Shown: in pieces, positions 7,398-14,498 of the stretch
How the letters are laid out: each line of letters begins with the position of its first letter
How positions within the stretch are numbered: position 1 is the first letter of the stretch
Origin: Bacillota bacterium
GTDB lineage: Bacteria > Bacillota > Clostridia > Christensenellales > Aristaeellaceae
Length of the DNA stretch: 19,452 nucleotides
Assembly (NCBI GenBank): GCA_019137115.1
Contig: JAGVSV010000197.1
Location: forward strand, 1 to 19,452
Direction: 5' to 3'
Translations under genes and position numbers: made by a program
Notes under the pieces: model-generated
Seen by the model: the letters and a program-made list of their open reading frames with translations, nothing else
What the model was told of the DNA's origin: nothing
Databases searched by the model: none

Positions 7398-8272
7398 CGG
7401 CATTGCTGGCCTATGATCAGTACAAGGTACGCATAGAGGAATACCTGGACGCACTGTTGCCGGTGCCGGACAGCAGCTGGCCGGAGCACGCCGCGCCCAA
7501 AACGTTGGTGGAAGCGATGCGCTACAGCCTGCTGGCGGGCGGCAAGCGCTTGCGGCCGGTGTTGCTGCTGGCGGCCTACCACCTGCATCAGTCTGACATT
7601 TCGCCCGCGCTGCCGTTTGCGGCTGCCGTGGAAATGATCCACACCTACTCCCTGATTCACGATGATTTGCCTGCTATGGATGATGATGACCTGCGCCGCG
7701 GCGTGCCCACCAGCCATGTCAGGTTCGGAGAAGCCACCGCCATCCTCGCGGGCGATGCGCTGTTGACGATGGCGTTTGAGGTGATGGCGAAAAGCGACCA
7801 TCCCAGGGCGCTTCTCGCCATCCGGGAAATCGCGTCCCGCGCGGGGGCGACCGGCATGGTGGCAGGCCAGATGGCCGATCTGGCGGAGGGCGACAAGCCG
7901 GACGTCGCCTACATCCACCGGCACAAAACCGCCGATCTCGTGACAGCGCCGGTGGTCGCAGGACTGCTGCTGGCCGGCGCGCCGGAAGCTGCTGTGGAAG
8001 CAGGGGGAACCTACGGGCTCCACCTGGGGCTTGCGTTCCAGATTGCCGATGACCTGCTGGACATCCGGGGGGACGCGGCGCTGCTCGGCAAGCGCACCAA
8101 CAAGGATCAGGACGCCGGCAAGCGCACCTGGCCGCAGGTGCATGGCGTCAACCAGGCACAGCGGGACGCGCTGGCGCACGTGGAGCGCGCAGTCGCCGCC
8201 GCGTCGGGCATGGGGCAGCACAACGCGTTTTTCGCGTCCCTTGCGCGCCAGGCGGTACAGCGTGTACAATAA
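7394..8272 (+). CDS. ispA: Polyprenyl synthetase, farnesyl diphosphate synthase type
   Basis: This 292-residue prenyltransferase condenses IPP with DMAPP/GPP to supply farnesyl diphosphate for longer isoprenoids such as undecaprenyl phosphate. The first Asp-rich motif is D90-D91-L-P-A-M-D96 within SLIHDDLPAMDDDDLRRG; the two extra residues in the motif are typical of bacterial FPP synthases. The second Asp-rich motif is D219-D-L-L-D223 (FQIADDLLDIRGD). LLAGGKRLRPVL near the N-terminus binds IPP. GTG start, overlapping xseB by 4 nt. Chain length is inferred from motif type. In many Firmicutes dxs follows; here it does not. Confidence 0.93.
   Translation: MTALLAYDQYKVRIEEYLDALLPVPDSSWPEHAAPKTLVEAMRYSLLAGGKRLRPVLLLAAYHLHQSDISPALPFAAAVEMIHTYSLIHDDLPAMDDDDLRRGVPTSHVRFGEATAILAGDALLTMAFEVMAKSDHPRALLAIREIASRAGATGMVAGQMADLAEGDKPDVAYIHRHKTADLVTAPVVAGLLLAGAPEAAVEAGGTYGLHLGLAFQIADDLLDIRGDAALLGKRTNKDQDAGKRTWPQVHGVNQAQRDALAHVERAVAAASGMGQHNAFFASLARQAVQRVQ
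8241..8270 (+). promoter_or_regulatory. Possible internal promoter before the DUF212 gene
   Basis: TTGCGC (8241-8246) and TACAAT (8265-8270) lie 18 bp apart inside the 3' end of ispA, shortly before the next gene. The match is moderate and could be chance in coding sequence; it would allow separate expression of the membrane-protein/nifS/thiI half of the operon. Confidence 0.3.
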
Positions 8273-8298
8273 AAAGGATTTCTCACGGAGGGGTATGC

Positions 8299-8736
8299 TT
8301 GGCGCAGCTGTTTGAAAACGACGTTCTGATCTGTGCGGCAACAGCCTGGCTGATCGCGCAGGTGCTCAAAACACTGATCGATTGGCGGCTGACGCATTCG
8401 TTCAGCCTGCGCCGGATGGTTGGCATGGGCGGCATGCCCAGTTCGCACACATCCTTCCTGGTAGCCATGACCACGATGGTCGCCTACCGGGAAGGGTTGG
8501 GTTCCACGCTCTTTGCGCTATCGTTCGCGCTGACGGTGATTGTTGTCTATGACGCGATGGGCGTGCGCTACCAGACCGGCAAACAAAGCCACGTGATCAA
8601 CAAAATTCTGCACCAGATGCTGGTGGAGGGGCAGCCGCTGACCGACGAAACGCTGCTGGAGCTGATTGGCCACACCCCCACGGAGGTGTTTTTCGGCGGG
8701 ATCATCGGGTTGTTGGTGCCGCTGGCGTTCCGCTGA
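8299..8736 (+). CDS. Divergent PAP2 family protein (DUF212)
   Basis: This 145-residue membrane protein contains the diagnostic GMGGMPSSHTSFLVA (residues about 42-56), related to the phosphatase PSGH-type motif of PAP2 enzymes, followed by YDAMGVRYQTGKQSHVINK and a C-terminal GHTPTEVFFGGIIGLLVPL segment. Three or four hydrophobic helices are visible. Such proteins are annotated as acid phosphatase/vanadium-dependent haloperoxidase-related, but no reaction is established. The neighbouring FPP synthase makes a lipid-pyrophosphate link tempting, which is only an inference. The start is TTG with GGAGGGG at 8287-8293; the nearby ATG at 8295 is out of frame and stops after six codons. Confidence 0.87.
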   Translation: MAQLFENDVLICAATAWLIAQVLKTLIDWRLTHSFSLRRMVGMGGMPSSHTSFLVAMTTMVAYREGLGSTLFALSFALTVIVVYDAMGVRYQTGKQSHVINKILHQMLVEGQPLTDETLLELIGHTPTEVFFGGIIGLLVPLAFR

Positions 8737-8760
8737 GCAGCGGCAGAAAGGACGGACTAT

Positions 8761-9315
8761 ATGGATCAATTCAGGGAAGAGGTCGTCACCAAACACAACC
8801 GTTCGATGGAGGGCGTGCTGTACGTGCTGGCTTTCGCCGTCATGATCGTGTCCGGCCTAATCGCGGTGTTCATGTTCAACCTGATCACCATGGCCATCTC
8901 CACGCAGGGATTCAGCACCAGCATGCTGGTGGACATTGTCTTTACCGTGCTGATGGCGGCCGCGGCGGTGCTGCTGTTCCTGTACAAGGACCGCATCAAG
9001 ACCGAGTATGAGTATACCTTCACCAATGGGCAGATGGATTTTGCCCGCGTGTTCAACAACAAAAAGCGCAAAGCCCTGGGCACCATGAACGTGCGGAACG
9101 TGGAAGCCTGCGGCAAAGTGAGCTCCGGATCGTTCCACCGGTACCTGTCTATGCCCGGCGTCAAACGCATCAACTGGTTTTTGAACCGCGACGCCGAGCT
9201 GTTCTACTTCTACTTTGTCAAGGACAATGTCAAGAACCTTATGGTCATTGAGCCCAGCCCCGAAATGCTGGATCTGATCATCAAAGCCTGCCCGGGCAAA
9301 TACCAGCAGAACTGA
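8761..9315 (+). CDS. Two-helix membrane protein, DUF6106-like
   Basis: The product is 184 residues. A short charged N-terminus (MDQFREEVVTKHNRSMEG) precedes two hydrophobic helices, about 19-46 and 54-75, then a soluble domain of about 110 residues. Its start, EYEYTFTNGQMDF followed by NNKKRKALGTMNVRNVEA, recalls the DUF6106 family of Clostridia and has the look of a small beta-rich, PH-like domain; both are from memory of the family pattern, not a search. The function is unknown. It is 24 nt after the DUF212 gene with a modest GAAAGGA ribosome binding site, and 5 nt before the cysteine desulfurase, so co-expression is likely. Confidence 0.75.
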   Translation: MDQFREEVVTKHNRSMEGVLYVLAFAVMIVSGLIAVFMFNLITMAISTQGFSTSMLVDIVFTVLMAAAAVLLFLYKDRIKTEYEYTFTNGQMDFARVFNNKKRKALGTMNVRNVEACGKVSSGSFHRYLSMPGVKRINWFLNRDAELFYFYFVKDNVKNLMVIEPSPEMLDLIIKACPGKYQQN

Positions 9316-9320
9316 CCAAC

Positions 9321-10460
9321 ATGTTCTGTTATCTGGATAACAGCGCGACCACGCAGCCGCGCCGGGATGTCATCGCCGCCATGGAGCACGCCATGGCGGA
9401 TGCCTTCTTTAACCCCGCCGCCCTGTACGCGCCGGGCCTGAACGCCGACCGGGAGATGGACAAGGCGCGCGACGCGATCGCCAACCATCTTGGCCCTTGC
9501 CAGGTGACGTTTACGTCGGGCGGCACCGAAGCCAACAACCTGGCCATCCTGGGCCATCTACGCACCTGCCGGGGGCAGGGACGCGTGATCCATAGCGCCA
9601 TTGAGCATCCGGCGGTGCTGGAAGCCTGCCGTCATGCCGGCACTCTGGGCTATGAGGTGGTTCAGATGCCGGTGTTGACCGATGGTACCACCGACCTTGC
9701 CGCGATGGAACGGCTGCTGACTGCGGATACCCGGCTGGTTGCCGTCATGCAGGTCAACAACGAAACCGGGGCGATCCAACCGCTTGACGAAATCATTGCC
9801 CTGCGCAACAGGATATGCCCGGACGCGCTGCTGCATGTGGACGGCGTGCAGGGGTTCCTGCGCGTGCCCGCGCGGCTGAGCGCTGACGGCATCAACACCT
9901 ACGCGCTTTCCGCGCACAAATTGCACGGCCCCAAGGGCATCGGCGCGCTGGCGATTGCCGCGGGCACCCGGTTGCTGCCGATCAGCTTTGGCGGCGGGCA
10001 GGAGAAGGGCTTGCGCCACGGTACGCCCAACACGCCGGGTATCGCCGGTTTGCAACAAGCCGTGGAAGGGTACCCCGTAAAACATGCCATGCGGGAGCGC
10101 AAGCTGCGCCTGCTGCAAAGGCTCCAGGATGGCATCCCGGAGATTTCGGTCAACGGCCCGCCAGCGGACAATTTGGCCGCGTGCGATCACATCCTGAATG
10201 TCAGCTTCCCGCCCGTGCGTTCGGAAACCATGCTGCACGCGCTGGAGGAACGGCAGGTGTACGTCGGCCTGGGGTCGGCCTGCTCCTCACGCAAAAACAC
10301 CGTCAGCCATGTGCTCAAGGCGATGAATGTGCCGACACAGATTGCGTCATGCGCGATCCGGTTCAGCTTGAGCCCGGACACGACACAGGGCGAGGTGGAC
10401 TACGCCGCGAAATGCTGCATCGATAGTTACCAGCAGCACAAACGATTTACCAGGAGATAA
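9321..10460 (+). CDS. nifS: Cysteine desulfurase, NifS/IscS family
   Basis: This 379-residue PLP enzyme converts cysteine to alanine and passes on the sulfur as an enzyme persulfide. Seen: YLDNSATTQPR at the N-terminus, TSGGTEANNLAI (phosphate-binding), EHPAVLEACR with the His that stacks on PLP, the Schiff-base lysine K200 in SAHKLHGPKGIGAL, RHGTPNTPGIAGL, and the persulfide cysteine C321 in GSACSSRK. It lies 10 nt upstream of thiI, an arrangement known in Firmicutes where a dedicated desulfurase (NifZ in B. subtilis) feeds ThiI. No clear Shine-Dalgarno sequence precedes the ATG, so translation may depend on the gene upstream. The symbol is family-level only. Confidence 0.95.
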   Translation: MFCYLDNSATTQPRRDVIAAMEHAMADAFFNPAALYAPGLNADREMDKARDAIANHLGPCQVTFTSGGTEANNLAILGHLRTCRGQGRVIHSAIEHPAVLEACRHAGTLGYEVVQMPVLTDGTTDLAAMERLLTADTRLVAVMQVNNETGAIQPLDEIIALRNRICPDALLHVDGVQGFLRVPARLSADGINTYALSAHKLHGPKGIGALAIAAGTRLLPISFGGGQEKGLRHGTPNTPGIAGLQQAVEGYPVKHAMRERKLRLLQRLQDGIPEISVNGPPADNLAACDHILNVSFPPVRSETMLHALEERQVYVGLGSACSSRKNTVSHVLKAMNVPTQIASCAIRFSLSPDTTQGEVDYAAKCCIDSYQQHKRFTRR

Positions 10461-10470
10461 GGGGAACACA

Positions 10471-11619
10471 ATGCGGGAACTGATCATGGTGCGCTACGGC
10501 GAAATATACCTGAAAGGGCAGAACCGCCCTTATTTTTTGCGGCTGCTGGTGAAACGCGTAAACGAAGCTGCGCGACCTTTCGGCGCCACCGTGTGGCTGC
10601 ACGACAGCCGGCTGATCGTCAGCGGCATGGACGACATCAACGCCTGCATGGAGCGCATCCGCCATGTGTTCGGCGTGCACTCGGTATGCCCCGCCATCGA
10701 GATGGACAAGGGTGATTTTGACGCGGTGATGCAAAAAGCGGCGGAGCTGATGCAGGGGAAGAGCGGCACGTTCAAGGTGATGGCGCGACGGTCGGACAAG
10801 CGCTATCCGTTGGACTCGCCCGAGATCAACGCGCGCATCGGCGCCTATGTGCTGGCGCATGTGCCAGGCCTGACGGTGGATGTAAAGAACCCGGAACATG
10901 TGCTCAGCGTGGAAATCCGCGACTGGGCGTATCTGTACGCTACGGTGTTGCCCGGCGTGGGCGGCATGCCGGTGGGCTCCAACGGAAAAGCGGCGCTGTT
11001 GCTCTCCGGCGGCATTGACAGCCCGGTGGCAGGCTACCTGATTGCCAAGCGCGGGGTAGAGCTGGTGGCGGTGCATTTCCATTCCTTCCCGTACACCGGC
11101 GAGCGCTCCAAGGAAAAGGTGCTGACGCTGGCGGGCATCCTTTCCTCGTACGCCTGCGGCATCAAGGTGTTCGTGGTGCCGTTTACCGAAATTCAAATGG
11201 CCATCCACGAGAAATGCCCGCCGGATCACACCACGCTGATCATGCGGCGGTTCATGATGCGCATCGCCGACCGCATTGCGGACAAGGAAGGCGCCCAGGC
11301 GCTGATCACCGGCGAATCCATCGGACAGGTGGCCAGCCAGACCATGGAAGCGCTGGTGTGCACGGATGATGTGGCATCCCGCCCCGTGTTTCGCCCGCTG
11401 ATCGGCTTTGACAAGGCCGAGATCACGCAATGGGCCGAGCGCATCGGCACCTATGAAACCTCCTGCCTGCCGTATGAGGATTGCTGCACGGTGTTCACGC
11501 CCAGGCATCCGGTCACCCACCCCAGGCTGGAGCGCGTTCATGCCGCTGAGCAGTCGCTGACCGATGCCGAAGGCATGATCCAGCGTGCGGTGGACGGCGT
11601 GGAGATTGTCAATACATAA
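10471..11619 (+). CDS. thiI: tRNA 4-thiouridine synthase ThiI
   Basis: The 382-residue enzyme adenylates U8 of tRNA and inserts sulfur to make s4U. Domains: an N-terminal ferredoxin-like part starting IMVRYGEIYLKGQNR, a THUMP domain (about 60-165), and the PP-loop pyrophosphatase domain with LLLSGGIDSPVAGYLIAKRG (S179-G-G-I-D-S184). The conserved SCLPYEDCCTVFTPRHPVT is near the C-terminus. It lacks the C-terminal rhodanese domain of E. coli ThiI, as expected in Firmicutes, so sulfur would come directly from the adjacent desulfurase. A purine-rich AGGAGATAAGGGG site precedes the ATG. No terminator is seen after it; the ylxM promoter begins 4 nt past the stop. Confidence 0.97.
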   Translation: MRELIMVRYGEIYLKGQNRPYFLRLLVKRVNEAARPFGATVWLHDSRLIVSGMDDINACMERIRHVFGVHSVCPAIEMDKGDFDAVMQKAAELMQGKSGTFKVMARRSDKRYPLDSPEINARIGAYVLAHVPGLTVDVKNPEHVLSVEIRDWAYLYATVLPGVGGMPVGSNGKAALLLSGGIDSPVAGYLIAKRGVELVAVHFHSFPYTGERSKEKVLTLAGILSSYACGIKVFVVPFTEIQMAIHEKCPPDHTTLIMRRFMMRIADRIADKEGAQALITGESIGQVASQTMEALVCTDDVASRPVFRPLIGFDKAEITQWAERIGTYETSCLPYEDCCTVFTPRHPVTHPRLERVHAAEQSLTDAEGMIQRAVDGVEIVNT

Positions 11620-11622
11620 GGC

Positions 11623-11651
11623 TTGACAGATGCCCACATGCCGAGTAAAAT
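11623..11651 (+). promoter_or_regulatory. Near-consensus sigma-A promoter for ylxM-ffh
   Basis: A perfect TTGACA (11623-11628) and TAAAAT (11646-11651) are spaced 17 bp apart, with a predicted transcription start near 11658 and ylxM beginning at 11689. This is the best -35/-10 pair in the window and marks the start of the SRP/ribosome-assembly unit. Confidence 0.85.
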
Positions 11652-11678
11652 TCCGCGTGTCAAGCAAATGCGCTTGAC

Positions 11679-11684
11679 AGGAGG
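11679..11684 (+). promoter_or_regulatory. Ribosome binding site deciding the ylxM start
   Basis: AGGAGG 4 nt before GTG at 11689. A longer reading frame opens at 11623, but that start falls on the -35 element, before the predicted transcription start. Confidence 0.75.
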
Positions 11685-11688
11685 GGCT

Positions 11689-12063
11689 GTGAGCGAACGG
11701 CTGGTGGGGCTGGAACCGAAGATCGAGTTTGGCATACTGCTCTCGTTCTACGGTGCCCTGCTGACCGCGCGGCAGCGGGAGATGGCGATCCTGTACTGCG
11801 ATGAGGATCTGGGCATCGCGGAGATCGCCCGGCAGCTGTCCGTCACCCGGCAGTGTGCCAGCGTGACCCTGCGCAACGGCCTGCGCCGCTTACGGGAGCT
11901 GGAGACCGCGCTGGGCCTGGTGGCGCGCTACAAACGCCTGGAAAAGGCGATGCGCGATGGTGTGGAACATTTAAACCAGGTGAGCGCCACGCCGGATACG
12001 CGGGAAGCGCTGTCAAAAGCCAAGGATTTGCTGAACGCACTGTTGACCGAGGAAGGGGGATAA
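11689..12063 (+). CDS. ylxM: YlxM family (UPF0122) helix-turn-helix protein
   Basis: From the GTG start the product is 124 residues, close to the roughly 110 of B. subtilis YlxM. It resembles sigma region 4: LLTARQREMAILYCDEDLG, then IAEIARQLSVTRQCASVTLR as a helix-turn-helix, followed by a long helical C-terminus (KRLEKAMRDGVEHL). YlxM is encoded next to ffh in many Firmicutes and has been linked to SRP function in streptococci; a role as SRP accessory protein or regulator is inferred from that. The usual family form VSRQAVYDN is here VTRQCASVT, so the recognition helix differs somewhat. It ends 1 nt before ffh. Confidence 0.9.
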   Translation: MSERLVGLEPKIEFGILLSFYGALLTARQREMAILYCDEDLGIAEIARQLSVTRQCASVTLRNGLRRLRELETALGLVARYKRLEKAMRDGVEHLNQVSATPDTREALSKAKDLLNALLTEEGG

Positions 12064-12064
12064 C

Positions 12065-13393
12065 ATGGCATTTGAGGGCCTGTCTGACAAACTGCAGCGC
12101 GCGTTCAAAAAGCTGACCGGCAAGGGCAAGCTGAACGAGCAGAACGTCAAGGACGCGATGCGCGAGGTGCGCATGGCGCTGCTGGAAGCAGACGTGAACT
12201 ATGTGGTGGTTAAGGATTTCATCAAAACCGCCACCGAGCGCTGTGTGGGTGCCGAAATCCTGTCCTCGCTCAACGCCGGCCAGCAGGTCATCAAGATCGT
12301 CAATGAGGAATTGACCAAGCTGATGGGCGGCAGCAACGCGCGCCTGACCTGGTCGCCTTCCACCCCCACGATCTATATGCTCTGCGGCCTGCAGGGCGCG
12401 GGCAAGACCACCATGGCCGCCAAGCTGGCGGGGTATCTGAAAAAACAGGGCAAAAAGCCCATGCTGGCTGCCTGTGACATCTATCGGCCTGCCGCCATCA
12501 AGCAGCTGCAGGTCGTGGGCGAAAAAGTGGGCGCCCAGGTGTTTGAAAAGGGCACCGAGGACCCGGTGACCATCGCCAGGGAAGCGGTGGAATCGGCGCG
12601 CTACTACGGCAACGACGTGCTGATCATTGACACCGCCGGCCGTCTGCACATCGACGAAAACATGATGGACGAGCTGGCGCGCATCCGCGCGGCGGTTAAG
12701 CCGCAGGAAATCCTGCTGGTGGTGGACGCCATGACGGGCCAGGACGCGGTCAACGTGGCAACCGCCTTCAACGAAAAGCTATCCATTGACGGCGTCATCC
12801 TGACCAAGCTTGACAGCGACACCCGCGGCGGCGCGGCCTTGTCCGTGCGCGCGGTCACCGGCAAGCCGATCAAGTTCGCAGGCGTCGGGGAAAAGCTGGA
12901 GGACATCGAGCCCTTCCATCCCAACCGCATGGCGTCGCGCATCCTGGGCATGGGCGATGTGCTCACCCTGATCGAAAAAGCAACGGCTGCCGCCAGCGAA
13001 GCTGAGGAAGACAAGCTGGCGCGGACCAAAGCGCCCACCGACCTGTCGCTGGATGACTTTCTGGACCAGATGCAGCAGCTGAAAAAGATGGGCCCGCTGC
13101 AAAATGTGCTGGGCATGCTGCCGGGCGTGGGCAACAAGATGAAGGACGTCCAGATCAGCGACGACGCGATGAAGAAACCCGAGGCCATCATCCAGAGCAT
13201 GACCGCGCACGAGCGCAGACGCCCCGAGGTGCTCAACGCCAGCCGCCGCAAGCGCATCGCCGCGGGGGCGGGCGTCACGGTGCAGGACGTCAACCAGCTC
13301 ATGCGCCAGTTTGAGCAGACGCGCAAGATGATGAAACAAATGATGGGCAACAAGCGCGGCATGTTACGGTCGCTCAAAATGCCCCCCATGTAA
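12065..13393 (+). CDS. ffh: Signal recognition particle protein Ffh
   Basis: This 442-residue GTPase binds SRP RNA and signal peptides to direct membrane proteins to FtsY. The N domain is the first 90 or so residues (FEGLSDKLQRAFKKLTGKGK, ALLEADVNYVVVKDF). The G domain has GLQGAGKTT (108-116), DIYRPAAIKQL, D189-TAGR and T247-KLD250. The M domain begins near residue 300 (LDDFLDQMQQLKKMGPLQN) and includes the RNA-binding SRRKRIAAGAG helix-turn-helix and a methionine-rich end (KMMKQMMGNKRGM). The start follows an AAGGGGG-like site within the end of ylxM. Length and motifs are complete. Confidence 0.98.
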   Translation: MAFEGLSDKLQRAFKKLTGKGKLNEQNVKDAMREVRMALLEADVNYVVVKDFIKTATERCVGAEILSSLNAGQQVIKIVNEELTKLMGGSNARLTWSPSTPTIYMLCGLQGAGKTTMAAKLAGYLKKQGKKPMLAACDIYRPAAIKQLQVVGEKVGAQVFEKGTEDPVTIAREAVESARYYGNDVLIIDTAGRLHIDENMMDELARIRAAVKPQEILLVVDAMTGQDAVNVATAFNEKLSIDGVILTKLDSDTRGGAALSVRAVTGKPIKFAGVGEKLEDIEPFHPNRMASRILGMGDVLTLIEKATAAASEAEEDKLARTKAPTDLSLDDFLDQMQQLKKMGPLQNVLGMLPGVGNKMKDVQISDDAMKKPEAIIQSMTAHERRRPEVLNASRRKRIAAGAGVTVQDVNQLMRQFEQTRKMMKQMMGNKRGMLRSLKMPPM

Positions 13394-13394
13394 G

Positions 13395-13416
13395 TGCAAT
13401 CAGCCACTGATTTGCA
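13395..13416 (+). repeat. Imperfect inverted repeat between ffh and rpsP
   Basis: TGCAATCAG and CTGATTTGCA flank a 3-nt CCA loop and pair except for one bulged T. It is not followed by a T tract, so it is not a standard intrinsic terminator; it might be an RNA processing or stability element, or chance. Confidence 0.4.
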
Positions 13417-13438
13417 TACAACAACGTAGGAGGAACCC

Positions 13439-13687
13439 ATGGCAGTCAAAATCAGGCTCAAGAGAATCGGCATGAAGAAACACCCCTTTTACCGCGTGGT
13501 GGTCGCGGACGAGCGCGCGGCGCGCAACGGCAACGTGATTGAGGAAATCGGCACGTATGACCCGATGAAGCAGCCGGCGGAAATCAACATCAGCGTGGAG
13601 AAAGCGGTGGACTGGCTCAAGAAGGGCGCCCAGCCCACGGACACCGTGCGCGTACTGCTCAAAAAGACCGGCGCCATCCAGGGCTGA
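13439..13687 (+). CDS. rpsP: 30S ribosomal protein S16
   Basis: The 82-residue product is the normal size of bS16, a small-subunit assembly protein. It shows the family N-terminus VKIRLKRIGMKKHPFYRVVV followed by ADERAARNGNVIEEIGTYDP, then a basic C-terminal region with AVDWLKKGAQPTDTVRVLL. A strong AGGAGG (13428-13433) lies 5 nt before the ATG, fitting high expression. It sits 45 nt after ffh and just before khpA, the usual order. Confidence 0.98.
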   Translation: MAVKIRLKRIGMKKHPFYRVVVADERAARNGNVIEEIGTYDPMKQPAEINISVEKAVDWLKKGAQPTDTVRVLLKKTGAIQG

Positions 13688-13692
13688 TGGGC

Positions 13693-13698
13693 GAGGAG
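13693..13698 (+). promoter_or_regulatory. Ribosome binding site deciding the khpA start
   Basis: GAGGAG is 6 nt before ATG at 13705. An earlier in-frame ATG at 13687 overlaps the rpsP stop but lacks a comparable site and would add six residues not usual for KhpA. Confidence 0.65.
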
Positions 13699-13704
13699 AA
13701 GAGC

Positions 13705-13932
13705 ATGAGGGATCTGCTACTTTTTGTTGCCAGGTCGCTGGTGGATCACCCGGATGACGTGCAGGTTACCGAGACCGAAGGCCCGGAGGCCATCATCCTG
13801 GAGCTGAGCGTGGCGCCGGATGACATGGGCAAGGTGATCGGCAAGCAAGGGCGCATTGCCAAGGCGATCCGGTCGGTGATGCGCGCGGCCACCCCCAGGG
13901 ACGGGAAACCGGTATTCGTTGACATCCAGTAA
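13705..13932 (+). CDS. khpA: KH-domain RNA-binding protein KhpA
   Basis: From the ATG supported by the GAGGAG site, the product is 75 residues: a single type II KH domain. It opens MRDLLLFVARSLVDHPDDV, then a strand pair (ILELSVAPDDMGKVIG) and the GxxG loop GKQG followed by the helix RIAKAIRSVMRAA. In other Firmicutes KhpA binds RNA, often with KhpB/Jag, and affects cell division and envelope homeostasis. Its position between rpsP and rimM is the standard one. A stem-loop begins 2 nt past the stop codon. Confidence 0.93.
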   Translation: MRDLLLFVARSLVDHPDDVQVTETEGPEAIILELSVAPDDMGKVIGKQGRIAKAIRSVMRAATPRDGKPVFVDIQ

Positions 13933-13934
13933 CC

Positions 13935-13964
13935 AAGCGCCCGTGACGGGCGCTTCCATTTTCG
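13935..13964 (+). terminator. Stem-loop between khpA and rimM, possible weak terminator or attenuator
   Basis: AAGCGCCCG (13935-13943) pairs perfectly with CGGGCGCTT (13947-13955) around a TGA loop, giving a 9-bp GC-rich stem. The following CCATTTTC has only four T in a row, so termination is probably partial. It would lower rimM-trmD relative to rpsP-khpA, or stabilise the upstream mRNA end. Confidence 0.6.
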
Positions 13965-13973
13965 GGGGGACAT

Positions 13974-14498
13974 ATGCCGGCTGAGCATCTGATCATCGGG
14001 CAGGTGGTCAAGGCGCAGGGGTTGTCAGGCGAGGTAAAGGTAAAGCCCCTCACCGATGACCCGGCGCGTTTTGTGGATCTTGATAAGGCGCTGGTGGAGC
14101 GCGAAGGCGGTTTTGTGCCGGTGCGCATCGCCTATGTGCGCGAGCATCAGGGCTTTGTCTACCTGCGCATCGACGGTGCGTCCACGCGCGAACAGGCCGA
14201 GGCGCAGCACGGCATGCTGCTGTTTGTGGCGCGCGCCGACGCGGTTGATCTCCCGGAGGATCATCACTTTATTGTGGACCTGATCGGATGCAGCGTTCAG
14301 GACAATCTGGGAAAAACGCTGGGCACGCTCACCGATGTGCTGCAGCCCGGCGCCAACGATGTGTATGTGGTTAACACAGGCAAGGGCAGCCTGATGGTGC
14401 CGGCGCTTAAAAAAGTGGTGCTTTCCGTGGACATCCAGCAGAAACGGATCGTGCTGGATGCGCAGGTGCTGCCGGAGGTGTCTGTCCTTGCGGATTGA
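13974..14498 (+). CDS. rimM: Ribosome maturation factor RimM
   Basis: This 174-residue protein helps mature the 30S head by binding S19. The N-terminal RimM domain opens LIIGQVVKAQGLSGEVKVKP followed by LTDDPARFVDL, and continues to FVYLRIDGASTREQAEAQHG. The C-terminal PRC-barrel starts near residue 97 (HHFIVDLIGCSVQDNLGKTL), followed by LQPGANDVYVV and SLMVPALKKVVLSVDIQQKR. A G-rich Shine-Dalgarno sequence (CGGGGGGA) lies before the ATG, right after the stem-loop. It overlaps trmD by 11 nt, so the two are likely co-translated. Confidence 0.96.
   Translation: MPAEHLIIGQVVKAQGLSGEVKVKPLTDDPARFVDLDKALVEREGGFVPVRIAYVREHQGFVYLRIDGASTREQAEAQHGMLLFVARADAVDLPEDHHFIVDLIGCSVQDNLGKTLGTLTDVLQPGANDVYVVNTGKGSLMVPALKKVVLSVDIQQKRIVLDAQVLPEVSVLAD
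14474..14480 (+). promoter_or_regulatory. Ribosome binding site deciding the trmD start
   Basis: GGAGGTG is 7 nt before TTG at 14488 within the end of rimM. It selects the start MRIDVLTIFPDMF, as in other TrmDs, over a longer frame opening at 14458 that would add ten Cys/Arg-rich residues. Confidence 0.7.

Noticed and set aside
10447..11667. A 406-codon minus-strand frame opposite thiI, and a similar one at 5591-6850 opposite folD-xseA
   Set aside because: Both lie opposite clearly identified genes, are rich in His/Arg/Gln as reverse-frame artefacts usually are, and show no domain.
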